From: Stenotrophomonas acidaminiphila
GTDB lineage: Bacteria > Pseudomonadota > Gammaproteobacteria > Xanthomonadales > Xanthomonadaceae
NCBI GenBank assembly: GCA_002951995.1
Contig: CP019797.1
Span: forward strand, 2,960,501-3,024,500
DNA: 64,000 nt
Direction of reading: 5' to 3'
Under the pieces are notes generated by a model. It was not told the origin of the DNA. It saw nothing but the letters and a program-made list of their open reading frames with translations, and ran no database searches. Each line of letters opens with the position of its first letter. Positions within the stretch are counted from its first letter, which is position 1. Below are positions 29,789 through 39,250 of the stretch, piece after piece. The translations under genes and the position numbers were made by a program.

Positions 29789-32700
29789 AGGGCACCAGCG
29801 GTGTGACCGGCAGCGGCAGGTTGCCCTGCCAGGGCTTGAGGGTATAGCGCAGATACAGCTGGAACGTGTTCGGCGAGTAATCCTGGCTGCGCTGCACGGT
29901 GCCGGCGGCGCCCAGCACCAGGTGGTCGCCGAGCCGGCGCTCCAGCGCCAGGTACAGGCGGTGGCCGGTCCCGGTGCTGCTGGCATCGGCGCTGTACAGC
30001 CCGGCCGGGTCCAGGGTGAGCGGGCCATACAGCGGCTGCAGCTGGGCCAGCACCCGGTCGACCAGCGATGCTTCGGGGAAGCGGCTGATCGCGCGGGTGC
30101 GCGCACGCGAGACGCTCAGCGAGGCATCGACCCGCAGCGACCAGTCGTCGTTGCGCCAGGCCAGGCTCGCCGGCACGCTCAGCGACGCGTACTGCTGCGG
30201 GCTGTAATAGCCGCCCTGCCCCAGCGAATAGCCGCCCAGGTCGCGCGCATAGCGCCAGTACATGCCGGTCAGGCCGACATCCACCCGCAGGTCGGGGCGC
30301 TGCACCAGCTTGTGGTACCAGCCGGCCATCGCGCGCGCGCGGTCGTTGTCCATGACGTTGCGGCCGGTCAGGCGATGCCAGCTCCAGTTGGACCACATGC
30401 CGTTGCGACCGCCCTGGTCGTAGCCAAGGCTGAAGGTCACGCCGTTGGCGGTCACCCCGCCCCAGGCGACGCCGCTGCGCGGATCCACCGCGCCGGCCTG
30501 CGACAGCAGCGAGTTGGTCATCGGCCGCCGCGACAGCGTCGCGCCCCAGCCGAAGCGGCCAAGGTCGCCATTGACGGTGGCGCCGCCGAGCCAGTTGCCG
30601 ACCACGTAGCCGGCGGGCGTGTGGCCGATGTCGAAACGCCAGCGGTCGTCGCGCGTGCGCCAGCCCAGGGCCAGGCCCGCACCGGAGTTCATGCGCTGGT
30701 GCAGGCGGGTGTCGCAGCCCGGTGCCTGCAGGCGGCTGCCGTCCGCACGCAGCAGGTACAGCTGGCAACTGCCGAAGTCCTGGTCGTGGAAACCATTGGC
30801 GTCGGTTTCGAAACGACGCGCGTCCAGCCGCACCTGTTCCAGCCGCGCCCAGCCCAGCCCGCCGGCGAACGGCGCGTCGAGGTGGACGATGCGGGTGTCG
30901 CGCGCGAGCCTGGAGATGCCCGGGGTGCCGTCGCTGCGGCGGCCCGCGTCCTGCATCAGCGTCAACGTCGGGTTCTGCTCCAGGTACAGGCTTTCCACGT
31001 CGCCGCGCAGGCTGCGCCGCAGCCAGTCGTCGCCGGCGGTCTCGCGGCTGGCGCGGGTCAGCGCGCGGTCGTCGCGCGGCTGTGCCTGCCCCGGCGCGAT
31101 CAGGCCGTTGTCGGCCATCGCACGCGCATACATGTCCAGCGCCTGCTGCGGGTCGCGGCCGCGCAGCAGCCGCGCGGCATCGCGCCAGGACTGCGGGTCG
31201 GGGCCGTCGGCGGCCGCCAGCACCCCGCGCAGGACGTCCAGCGCCCGGGCGTCGTCGCCCAGCGCGGACCAGATCGCGGCGAGCTGCCGCTGCTGGCCGA
31301 TGTCGCCGGGCGCCAGCACCGGCGGCGACGCCATGCGCGCGCGCGCGGCTGCCAGGTCGCCGCGGTCGATCAGTGCCTGCACGCTGCCCAGCTGCGCATC
31401 GGCGTTGCCGGGCTGGGCCTGCAGCACCTGCGCGTAAAGCTGCAGTGCCTGGCCGCTGTCGCCGCGCAGCCGCGCCCAGTCGGCCAGCATCAGCACGATG
31501 TCCGCGTCCTGCGGCAACTGCCGCAACAGCGCGACGGCCTCGTCCTCGCGACCGGCCGCGCGCAGTTCCCAGGCGCGTGCGGTGGCCTGCTGCCGGCGCA
31601 GGCGCGTGGCCAGCGCATGCATGTCGTCGTCCCACTGCGCGGCGGGCAGCGCGTCCAGCGCGGCCAGCGCCGCGGGGATGCGATCAGAACCAGACAGGTA
31701 CAGCGCCTGCGCGTAACGTGCCGCCGGCGTGCTGCCGGCCCTGGCGGCCATGTCGGCGATCACCGCGTCGGCCTCGTCGACCGCACCGCCGGCGCGCAGC
31801 GCGTTGGCCTGCGAGTAGGCCAGCCACGGGTCGTCGGGCAGTTCGCGGCGCAGCTCGCGGCCCAGCACGATGGCCTCGGCCATGTCGCCCGCGGCCAGCG
31901 CACGCTCGCGCCGCTCGCGCAACCGCGACAGCTGCAGCGCACGCAGCTCATCGGCATACAGCGCGCGCTGGGTCGCCGGAAGGCTGGCGATGTAGGCCTC
32001 CATCCGTTGTGGATCGGTGCGACCGTAGAACTGCACCAGTTTGCGCACCACGTTGGCGTCGTTCGGCGCGATGCGCCGTGCGGCCTGCAGTTCGCGGCTG
32101 GCCGCGTCGTCGTCGCCGCGCGCCACCGCCACGTCCACCAGCCCGAGCTGGGCGTTGATCTCGCGCGGCTGCTGGCGGCGCGCCTGCGCGTACAGCGACT
32201 GCGCGCGATCGAGCTCGCCGGCTTCCAGCGCGGCATCGGCCTGCTCCATCACCAGCCAGTAGCGGGTGCTGGCGATCAGGTCGCGCCACTTGTCGCTGTT
32301 GCTGGTATCGGCCTGCAGCTGCTGCGCCTTCTGGAACTGCGCCAGCGCCGGTTCGCGCTGGCCCTGGCGCATCAGCGCCAGCCCCAGCCCGCCGTGGAAG
32401 TCGGCCTCGTCCGGGAAGCCGGCCAGGGCCTGGCGGAACGCGGCCTCGGCCTCCGCGTTGCGGCCGGCGTCGAGCAGCTGCGTGCCGCGCAGCCCGGCCA
32501 GCCAGGCCGGGTTGCCCACCCGCCTGCGCTGTTCGTCGTAGAGCGTGCGCGCCTCGTCGATGTTCGCCCAGCCGGGATAGCGGGCGATGAAGGATTGCAG
32601 CCGGCGTACGTTGCTGGCGTCGGCCTGGCGCGCGGACAGGTAATCCCATTCGGCGTCGGCGGCATAGGTGAGCGCTTCGGGGTTGTTGCCCATGCGCTGC

Positions 32701-33341
32701 AGCGCGGCCAGCGCCTCGCCGTCGTGACCGGCGGCGAACAGCAGCTGCGCCAGCGTCTGCAGCAGCGCGGTGTTGCCGGGATAGGCCTCGTCGAGCGCCG
32801 CCAGGCGGCGGATCGCCAGCGGCCGGCCGGCCGCCTCGGCGCCGCGCAGGCGCCAGTATTCCAGGCCCAGCTGCATGCCCGGCGGGTCATCGTTGAACAA
32901 CCGGCGGTAGATCGCCAGCGCCTCGGCGTTGCGCCCGCCGGTGGCGAGCATGCGCGCCTCCTGCAACTGCGCCTGCAGGTCGCCGCGATACGCCGACCAC
33001 AGGCGTTCGCCGGCCGCCAGCTCGCGGCTCCCCGCGCCCACCTGGCGCAGCCGCGCCAGGGTCGCGGTGGCGTCGTCGATCTTCTGCTGCGACAACTGCA
33101 CTTCCAGGATCGCCAGCATCGTGGCGCGGTCATCCGGCGCCAGCAGGCGCAGCCGCGCCAGCGCGTCCTCGATCAGCCGCTGGCGCCCGGTGGCCTCGCC
33201 GATACGCACCTGCTGCAGCAGCCATTGCCGCTGCGAGGCCAGGCTGCCTCCCGGGGTGGGCGGCAGCGCCTGCGCGCCCGCCTGGCCGACCGCGGCCAGG
33301 CCGACCAGCAGCGCCAGCGGCAGCGGAAGCCGGCGGCTCAT
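29772..33341 (-). CDS. bcsC: BcsC, TPR and outer-membrane beta-barrel cellulose export protein (locus II)
   Basis: The periplasmic TPR scaffold plus 16-strand outer-membrane pore conduct cellulose out of the cell. The 1189-residue product (E. coli 1157) has a signal peptide (MSRRLPLPLALLVGLAA...AQA), about 19 TPR-like repeats to near residue 800, and a C-terminal BCSC_C barrel with alternating aromatic strands ending LVPYGELR. The ATG overlaps the bcsB stop (ATGA). The paralogue of locus I is 280 residues longer. Confidence 0.95.
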   Translation of the reverse strand: MSRRLPLPLALLVGLAAVGQAGAQALPPTPGGSLASQRQWLLQQVRIGEATGRQRLIEDALARLRLLAPDDRATMLAILEVQLSQQKIDDATATLARLRQVGAGSRELAAGERLWSAYRGDLQAQLQEARMLATGGRNAEALAIYRRLFNDDPPGMQLGLEYWRLRGAEAAGRPLAIRRLAALDEAYPGNTALLQTLAQLLFAAGHDGEALAALQRMGNNPEALTYAADAEWDYLSARQADASNVRRLQSFIARYPGWANIDEARTLYDEQRRRVGNPAWLAGLRGTQLLDAGRNAEAEAAFRQALAGFPDEADFHGGLGLALMRQGQREPALAQFQKAQQLQADTSNSDKWRDLIASTRYWLVMEQADAALEAGELDRAQSLYAQARRQQPREINAQLGLVDVAVARGDDDAASRELQAARRIAPNDANVVRKLVQFYGRTDPQRMEAYIASLPATQRALYADELRALQLSRLRERRERALAAGDMAEAIVLGRELRRELPDDPWLAYSQANALRAGGAVDEADAVIADMAARAGSTPAARYAQALYLSGSDRIPAALAALDALPAAQWDDDMHALATRLRRQQATARAWELRAAGREDEAVALLRQLPQDADIVLMLADWARLRGDSGQALQLYAQVLQAQPGNADAQLGSVQALIDRGDLAAARARMASPPVLAPGDIGQQRQLAAIWSALGDDARALDVLRGVLAAADGPDPQSWRDAARLLRGRDPQQALDMYARAMADNGLIAPGQAQPRDDRALTRASRETAGDDWLRRSLRGDVESLYLEQNPTLTLMQDAGRRSDGTPGISRLARDTRIVHLDAPFAGGLGWARLEQVRLDARRFETDANGFHDQDFGSCQLYLLRADGSRLQAPGCDTRLHQRMNSGAGLALGWRTRDDRWRFDIGHTPAGYVVGNWLGGATVNGDLGRFGWGATLSRRPMTNSLLSQAGAVDPRSGVAWGGVTANGVTFSLGYDQGGRNGMWSNWSWHRLTGRNVMDNDRARAMAGWYHKLVQRPDLRVDVGLTGMYWRYARDLGGYSLGQGGYYSPQQYASLSVPASLAWRNDDWSLRVDASLSVSRARTRAISRFPEASLVDRVLAQLQPLYGPLTLDPAGLYSADASSTGTGHRLYLALERRLGDHLVLGAAGTVQRSQDYSPNTFQLYLRYTLKPWQGNLPLPVTPLVPYGELR

Positions 33342-35692
33342 CCCTGGTCCGCCGCTTCCAGCCGGCGCCGCGACACCCAGCGCAGCGCGCGCCACAGCAG
33401 GAACGCCACCATCAGCACCACCACCGTGGCCAGCACCGCCAGCAGCACCGGATGGTCGGCCAGGTGGTACCAGAGCAGCAGCCACCAGGGCAGCGAGCCG
33501 ACATAGTAATGCTCGCCGACGAACTGGCTGTGGATGCCGGAACTGCGCAGGATCGATACCGAACCGGCAATGGCCTCGCGCTTGCCGATGTCGCTGAGCG
33601 CGTCGTCGAGCAATGCGTAGTCCGCGTCCTTGCTGGCGGCCAGCGAGACGATGCTGCGCTGGGCGTGGTGCGGCGACTGCAGGCCGATGATGGCGGCGAA
33701 CGGCGCGTCGGCGGTGACGCCGACACGGTTGATCGCCGCATCGCTGCCGCTGCTGCCCAGGCGCGCCTCGATCACCGCTTCCTGCGGCGAGCCCACCCGG
33801 CCATTGCGCAGCGTGGTGCGCTGGTTGTCGATCATCAGCGACAGCTGGTCGCTGCCGCGCAGTTCCTGCGGCAGTTCGCCCAGCATCAGCACGTCGGCGT
33901 CCAGCCGCGCGGCCTGCTTCCAGTCGTCGCTCACGCGCAGGCCATAGGCCGGATAGCCGCTCTGCACGCCCAGCCCGCCGACCAGGTTCAACAGCAGCCC
34001 GACCTGCGCCGGGTTGGCGCGCGGCGGCATCAGCACCACCGTCTCGGACAGGTCGGCCATGCGCGTGAACGGGAAGCCGCTGAGCGCGAACGCGGCCAGG
34101 TCCGGCAGGCCCATGTAGTGGTGGAAGCCGGAGAAATCGATGGTCGAATCCTCCTCGATCGCGGCCTGCAGGTTGGGCGGCAGCACCGTCTGGCAATGGT
34201 CGCGCTGGGCGCTGCCCATGACGCTGGCGAAGTTGAAATCGAAGCGCAGCTGGTTGCGGTCGCCGATCTTCAGCGCCGGGATCAGCAGCTTGCCGTCGCC
34301 GGCGCCGGCATCGCCGCTGAGCACCGGCAGCCGGATCTCCTCCAGGCCCTGCTTGCCGGACCGGCGGATCAGCGGGAAGCTGGAAATGAACTGGTCGTTG
34401 ATGCCCACGCTCAGGCGCGACTCGTCGCTGCTGAACGGCGGCGTATAGCGGTAGCGCAGGTTGAGCGGGATGCCCTGGTTGCGCCAGATGAACAGGTCCG
34501 GCGGCAGGTTGAGGTTGAGCACGATCGGCTGCGGCGCGATGCCGCTGGCGCGCAACTGCTGCGGGTAGTCGAGCAGCTCGCCGAAGCGCACGGCGCGGTC
34601 GGTGCGCACCCAGTTCGGCGCATCGTAGGGCTTGCGCGGCGCCAGCGGCTTGACCTCGTCCACCTGCACGCGGGTCCCACGGAACAGCACGTTGCCGGCG
34701 GCGATGGCCGACACCGCGGTCTGCAGGTCCGCGTCATTGCGGCCCAGCACCAGCAGCAGCTTGCGCTGCGGGTCATCCGGCAGCGACCGCAGTTCGATCA
34801 CCGGTCCCTGCACCGGCGCATGGTCGGCGATCACCGAAGGGAACCGGCCGTTCACCGCCATCACCACCGCGTGGCCCTGCGCCGGCAGCCGGTCGAAACT
34901 GACCGGGAACCGCGCCTGCCGCCACCAGCCGGCCATGCTGCCGAAGTACGACGCCATCAGCGCGGCCGCGCGCTGCTGCGCCACCGACGGCGACCCGGCG
35001 AACACCACCGGCAGTTCCAGCCGCGCGCTGTCGCGCGGATCGAAGAACGGCAGCGGGAAGTTGGCCAGGTCGTCCTGCATCGCCAGCGGCTGGCCGCCCA
35101 GGCGCAGGGTGCTGTTGCTGGACAGGTTGACCCACAGCGAGCTGTGGGTCGGCTCCTCGCAGATGTCGGTGTAGTGGCCGACGAACTCCAGCCGCACCTG
35201 GTTGAAGTCGGCGATCAACCGCGCGTCCAGTGGCACCTTGGCCTGCACCGGCCGGCCGAGCTGGTCGTTGCCGATCGGCACCACGTCCATCAGCGCGTCG
35301 TTGAGATAGACCCGCAGGTGCGACAGCGTCGGCAGCAGCGACGGCGACGGGGTGAAGGCCAGGTCGAGTTCGGCCGCGCGCACCAGGCGGTCGCGGCGCA
35401 CCTGGAACTCGAAGGTGGTGGTGTTGCGGATGCCGGACAGCAGCGTGTCCTGGCGGCGGCCAAGCTGGGCCAGGGTGCTGGCGCGCTGCCACGGCCAGGT
35501 GGCGCCGGCCCAGGCCGGCCCCGTTGCGGCCGCCGCCGACGGCGGCGTGATCGCGGCGGCGCCGGGCGCTGGCGTGGCATCGGCGACCGGGGCGGCGGCC
35601 GCCGTTGCCGCCTGCGGCGCACTGGAACCATTGGCGACCGGCAGCGCCAACAGCGGCAGCAGCAACCAGCGCAGCGAAGTGGAAATGCTCAT
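33338..35692 (-). CDS. bcsB: BcsB, periplasmic cellulose synthase subunit (locus II)
   Basis: BcsB is anchored to the inner membrane and guides the glucan through the periplasm while activating BcsA. The 784-residue product has a signal peptide, an Ala/Pro linker and alternating carbohydrate-binding and flavodoxin-like domains: YDAPNWVRTDRAVRFGEL, LNLPPDLFIWRNQGIPL, then FSGFHHYMGLPDLAAFALSGFP (given as two short regions). A C-terminal membrane helix (about 745-765) ends in basic residues. It overlaps bcsA and bcsC by 4 nt each. Confidence 0.95.
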   Translation of the reverse strand: MSISTSLRWLLLPLLALPVANGSSAPQAATAAAAPVADATPAPGAAAITPPSAAAATGPAWAGATWPWQRASTLAQLGRRQDTLLSGIRNTTTFEFQVRRDRLVRAAELDLAFTPSPSLLPTLSHLRVYLNDALMDVVPIGNDQLGRPVQAKVPLDARLIADFNQVRLEFVGHYTDICEEPTHSSLWVNLSSNSTLRLGGQPLAMQDDLANFPLPFFDPRDSARLELPVVFAGSPSVAQQRAAALMASYFGSMAGWWRQARFPVSFDRLPAQGHAVVMAVNGRFPSVIADHAPVQGPVIELRSLPDDPQRKLLLVLGRNDADLQTAVSAIAAGNVLFRGTRVQVDEVKPLAPRKPYDAPNWVRTDRAVRFGELLDYPQQLRASGIAPQPIVLNLNLPPDLFIWRNQGIPLNLRYRYTPPFSSDESRLSVGINDQFISSFPLIRRSGKQGLEEIRLPVLSGDAGAGDGKLLIPALKIGDRNQLRFDFNFASVMGSAQRDHCQTVLPPNLQAAIEEDSTIDFSGFHHYMGLPDLAAFALSGFPFTRMADLSETVVLMPPRANPAQVGLLLNLVGGLGVQSGYPAYGLRVSDDWKQAARLDADVLMLGELPQELRGSDQLSLMIDNQRTTLRNGRVGSPQEAVIEARLGSSGSDAAINRVGVTADAPFAAIIGLQSPHHAQRSIVSLAASKDADYALLDDALSDIGKREAIAGSVSILRSSGIHSQFVGEHYYVGSLPWWLLLWYHLADHPVLLAVLATVVVLMVAFLLWRALRWVSRRRLEAADQG

Positions 35693-38322
35693 GGACGAAG
35701 CCCCGGGTCAGCGGCTGGGTCAGCCGGGTAGGAAGGAAGCGGACGTTGCGGCGCGAAACTGGCCACCCAGCGCATTGCGCGGCGGCTCCAGTGCATCGGC
35801 CGGTCGAGATCGATCGGCGCGAAATCGCCGATCCGGCGGTAGCCCTGCCAGCCGAGCTTGATCACGCTCCACAGGCTGCGCGGCAGGCTCATCGGCTGGT
35901 AGCCGGCGTGCCAGTCCAGCCAGGCATCGGCGCGGGCGAAGGTGCACTGCACGAACTCCACCCGCTGCGATTCGTCGTCGAACCGCAGCAGCAGGCCCAG
36001 GCGCGCGCCGACGCTGCGCTGGACCACCGCGGCGAACGCGAACTCGCGGCGGCCGCGGCCGAGTAGCAGGGTCACCGCGGTGCCGGCGGCGAGTTCCTGC
36101 GCGGGCGCGCGCGCCAGCTCCAGGCCGACACCGTCGTTGGAATAGTCGTGCATGACCCCGCGCAGGGTGCGCCCGTCGGGCAGGCGCAGCGCCATCGGCA
36201 GGCGCTGGCTGACGCGATGGGTACGGCGCACCTGCTGCACTTCGGCGGCCACCGCCAGGGCGCCGCCGACGATGAGCAGGTTGTACAGCACCCACAGCGA
36301 ACTGACGATCACCGTGCCGCGCTCGTCGGCCGGGCCGTGCAGGAAGCGCCACACCGCGAACCCGAGCCCGGCGACGTTGAGCAGCGCCAGCACCAGGTAG
36401 GGCTGGGCCACCTTCCAGTCGAAGCGGTCGCCGGCCTGGGTGCCACCCTTCTCGGTGACGTTGAACTTGCCCTTGGCCGGGCTGAACAGCGCCACCGTGG
36501 TCGGCCGCGCGATGTACCAGGCCAGCACGGTCTCGTAGACCTCGCCCCAGAACGGCCGGCGCCACTGCCCCTGGATCCGCGAGTTGGTCAGGTTGGCGTG
36601 CGCCATGTGCGGCAGCACGAACAGCAGGATCGCCACCGCCGGCGCGTAGATGATGTAGACGTGCAGCAGCAGGAACGCCAGCGGTGCGGTCAGGAACACC
36701 AGCCGCGGGATGCCGGCCAGGAAGTGCAGCATCGCGTTGGCGTAGCAGAAGCGCTGGAACAGGCTCAGGCCCTTGCCCAGCAGCGGGTTGTCGATGCGGA
36801 AGATCTGCACCATGCCGCGCGCCCAGCGGATGCGCTGGTTGACGTGGGCGCCAAGGCTGTCGGTGGCCAGGCCCGCGGCCTGCGGAATGCGCAGGTAGGC
36901 CGAGTTCCAGCCGTTGCGGTGCAGGCGCAGCGCGGTGTGCGCATCCTCGGTGACGGTTTCGGTGGCGAAGCCGCCGATATCGTCGATCGCCGCGCGCCGC
37001 AGCACCGCGCACGAACCGCAGAAGAACGCCGCGTTCCACAGGTCGTTGCCGTCCTGCACCAGGCCGTAGAACAGCTCGCCCTCGTTGGGGTCGCGGCGGA
37101 ACACACGCAGGTTGCGCTCGAACGGGTCCGGCGAGAAGAAGTGGTGCGGGGTCTGTACCAGCGCCAGCTTCGCATCGCGCAGGAACCAGCCGGTGGTGAC
37201 CTGCAGGAACGAACGCACCGGCAGGTGGTCGCAGTCGAAGATCGCCACCAGCTCGCCGTCGAGCTGGGTCAGCGCATGGTTGAGGTTGCCGGCCTTGGCG
37301 TGGCGGTTGTCGCTGCGGGTGATGTAGTTGACCCCGGCCTGGGCGGCGAACGCGCGGAACTCCGGGCGCCTGCCGTCATCGAGCAGGTGGATGCGCAGCT
37401 TGTCCGCCGGCCAGTCCAGGCCCAGCGCCGCATTCACGGTGTGCCGCACCAGCGACAGTTCCTCGTTGTAGGTGGGGATCAGCACGTCCACGGTCGGCCA
37501 GTCGCGCGGATCGGCCGGCAGCGCCGAAGGCTTGCGCTGCAGCGGCCACGCCACCTGCACGTAGCCCAGCATCAGCACCAGCCACGAATAGGTCTCGGCC
37601 GCGAGCAGGACCACGCCGCAGGCCAGGTCGAAATCGTTGTTCCAGTTGAGCGTGGCGGTGTAGCGCCACCACAGGTAGCGGCACGACACGGTGATCGACA
37701 GCACCACCAGGATCAGCGTGGCGTAGCGCCCCGGCATGCGCCGCACCAGCAGCGCGATGCCCCACAGCAGCAGCACGAACACGAACTGCGCGAAATAGCT
37801 GAACGGCTGGGTGACGCACAGCAGCGCCAGGCCCAGCGTGGCCACGCCGACGCCGTACGTCAGCCACCGCCGCGTGCGCCTGGACAGCGCGCCCAGGGTC
37901 ATGCGCGCGCGCTGCCACGCGGCGCTGTTCCAGACCCGTCGCGGCAGGCCACGCATCGTGTCCAGGTACCGCCGCCAGCCGCGGTCGGCGGCGCCGCGCA
38001 GGCCGGCGACATGGCGGCGCCGGGCCGCCGCCAGCCGGTGGCGGCGATGCGAGGTCTGCGGGGTGATGCGCACCAGCAGCAGCCAGCCGGCCTGGATCAG
38101 CATCCGCAGCGGGTCGCCGAAGCGCCAGCGGCGGTAGACCCGCAGCTGCGGGAAGGCATCGGGCAGGCGCGGCGCCAGTGCCTGCCACGCCGGCCCTTCC
38201 AGCCGCAGCAGCGCCCAGCCCATGGCCTGCAGCAGCCACAGCAGCCACAGCGTCGGCAGCGGCGCCCGCGCAGCCTCGCGCAGTTGCGGCCAGCGCAGGT
38301 AGCGCATGCGGCGCGGCCTCAT
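35689..38322 (-). CDS. bcsA: BcsA, cellulose synthase catalytic subunit (locus II)
   Basis: Inner-membrane GT2 enzyme that polymerises UDP-glucose and translocates beta-1,4-glucan. The 877 residues match E. coli BcsA (872) and include the long N-terminal extension found in the E. coli type. Catalytic motifs are complete: DDG 315-317, DCD 363-365, TED 458-460 and QRIRW 496-500. The C-terminal PilZ domain has R699xxxR703 and DYSNDG (726-731), so c-di-GMP activation is expected. The start MRPRRMRYLRWPQL overlaps the bcsQ stop (ATGA). Upstream in-frame sequence is shadow of bcsQ. Confidence 0.97.
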   Translation of the reverse strand: MRPRRMRYLRWPQLREAARAPLPTLWLLWLLQAMGWALLRLEGPAWQALAPRLPDAFPQLRVYRRWRFGDPLRMLIQAGWLLLVRITPQTSHRRHRLAAARRRHVAGLRGAADRGWRRYLDTMRGLPRRVWNSAAWQRARMTLGALSRRTRRWLTYGVGVATLGLALLCVTQPFSYFAQFVFVLLLWGIALLVRRMPGRYATLILVVLSITVSCRYLWWRYTATLNWNNDFDLACGVVLLAAETYSWLVLMLGYVQVAWPLQRKPSALPADPRDWPTVDVLIPTYNEELSLVRHTVNAALGLDWPADKLRIHLLDDGRRPEFRAFAAQAGVNYITRSDNRHAKAGNLNHALTQLDGELVAIFDCDHLPVRSFLQVTTGWFLRDAKLALVQTPHHFFSPDPFERNLRVFRRDPNEGELFYGLVQDGNDLWNAAFFCGSCAVLRRAAIDDIGGFATETVTEDAHTALRLHRNGWNSAYLRIPQAAGLATDSLGAHVNQRIRWARGMVQIFRIDNPLLGKGLSLFQRFCYANAMLHFLAGIPRLVFLTAPLAFLLLHVYIIYAPAVAILLFVLPHMAHANLTNSRIQGQWRRPFWGEVYETVLAWYIARPTTVALFSPAKGKFNVTEKGGTQAGDRFDWKVAQPYLVLALLNVAGLGFAVWRFLHGPADERGTVIVSSLWVLYNLLIVGGALAVAAEVQQVRRTHRVSQRLPMALRLPDGRTLRGVMHDYSNDGVGLELARAPAQELAAGTAVTLLLGRGRREFAFAAVVQRSVGARLGLLLRFDDESQRVEFVQCTFARADAWLDWHAGYQPMSLPRSLWSVIKLGWQGYRRIGDFAPIDLDRPMHWSRRAMRWVASFAPQRPLPSYPADPAADPGLRP

Positions 38323-39074
38323 GGCGTCCGTCCCGCGCGCGCGCGCAGGCGTCCGCGCTCGGCCAGGCACCACACCGCCAGGCTGGCGACATCGGCCACC
38401 GCCTGCGCGCCATCGGGGTCGGCGCCCAGGGGCCGCTTGCGTGCCAGCGCGGCCGCCACGTTGGCGTCCTCGTGCAGCGGTTGCGGCACCAGCGGCGGAC
38501 CGCCGTCGATCCACAGCTGCATCAGATCGCGCTGCACCGCCAGCGCCGGGTCGTAGCGGTTGCACAGCAGCCGGCGCGCATCGTGTGCGCGCCGCTGCAG
38601 CAGCACGTGGCAGCCCGGGTCCACCGTCGCCAGCCGCAGCGGCAGCGCGCAGGCGGCGTGCTGATTGACCGTGTCGACGTGCGCTTGCAGCCGCTGCGGC
38701 AGGTCGAACAGGATCCAGTCGAACTGCGCGGCCAGCAGCGGCAGGCGCTCGGCCCAGAACCGCGGCGTACGCCGCAGCCGCTCCTCGATGGTGGCCACCT
38801 CGGCGTCGCTGGCGCACCCGTACGGCAGCAGCGCCAGCCCGGGCAGCGCTTCGAACGCCGCCTCGCGCCAGTCGCCATCGTCCAGCCAGGCCCGCGCCCA
38901 GCCGCGCGCCTCGGCGGCGGGCAGGCCCAGGTGCAGGCCGAGCAGATGGTCGGGGGTGCACTCGACCAGCAGCACGCGCTCGCCCTGCGCATGCAGGGCA
39001 TGGCCGAGCGCGGCGATCATCGTCGTCACCCCGACGCCACCGCGCACGCCCTGCAGTGACAGCGTGGTACTCAT
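38319..39074 (-). CDS. bcsQ: BcsQ, MinD/ParA-like cellulose secretion ATPase
   Basis: The cytoplasmic SIMIBI ATPase pairs with BcsR and BcsE to assemble and activate the E. coli-type cellulose complex. The 251-residue product begins MSTTLSLQGVRGGVGVTT. The deviant Walker A lacks the usual lysine before TT, as in E. coli BcsQ (RGGVGTTT). It contains ECTPDHLLGLHL, AWLDDGDWREAAF and FDLPQRLQ. It overlaps bcsR and bcsA by 4 nt each. Present only in locus II. Confidence 0.94.
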   Translation of the reverse strand: MSTTLSLQGVRGGVGVTTMIAALGHALHAQGERVLLVECTPDHLLGLHLGLPAAEARGWARAWLDDGDWREAAFEALPGLALLPYGCASDAEVATIEERLRRTPRFWAERLPLLAAQFDWILFDLPQRLQAHVDTVNQHAACALPLRLATVDPGCHVLLQRRAHDARRLLCNRYDPALAVQRDLMQLWIDGGPPLVPQPLHEDANVAAALARKRPLGADPDGAQAVADVASLAVWCLAERGRLRARAGRTP

Positions 39075-39250
39075 CGCCGCGGCTCCGCCGCCAGCTCGGC
39101 GAACAACGGCCAGCGCGCAAGCGCCTGCGACCGCGCGCGCTGCGCGGAGAAGTCCAGGTACGGCAGCTCCGGCATCTGCAGGTGCGCGCGCAGCACGTCG
39201 ATGTCGTCCAGTTCCGAGGTCAGGCCCGCCGGCAGCCGGTTGCTGGTCAT
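39071..39250 (-). CDS. bcsR: BcsR, small regulatory partner of BcsQ
   Basis: The 59-residue product matches the BcsR C-terminal pattern: DIDVLRAHLQMPELPYLDF followed by ALARWPLFAEL, which corresponds to the E. coli LPDIDY...LKRWPLLAEF segment. BcsR is needed for BcsQ and BcsE function and BcsB stability. The ATG at 39250 overlaps the bcsG stop (ATGA), and the stop overlaps bcsQ. Confidence 0.9.
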   Translation of the reverse strand: MTSNRLPAGLTSELDDIDVLRAHLQMPELPYLDFSAQRARSQALARWPLFAELAAEPRR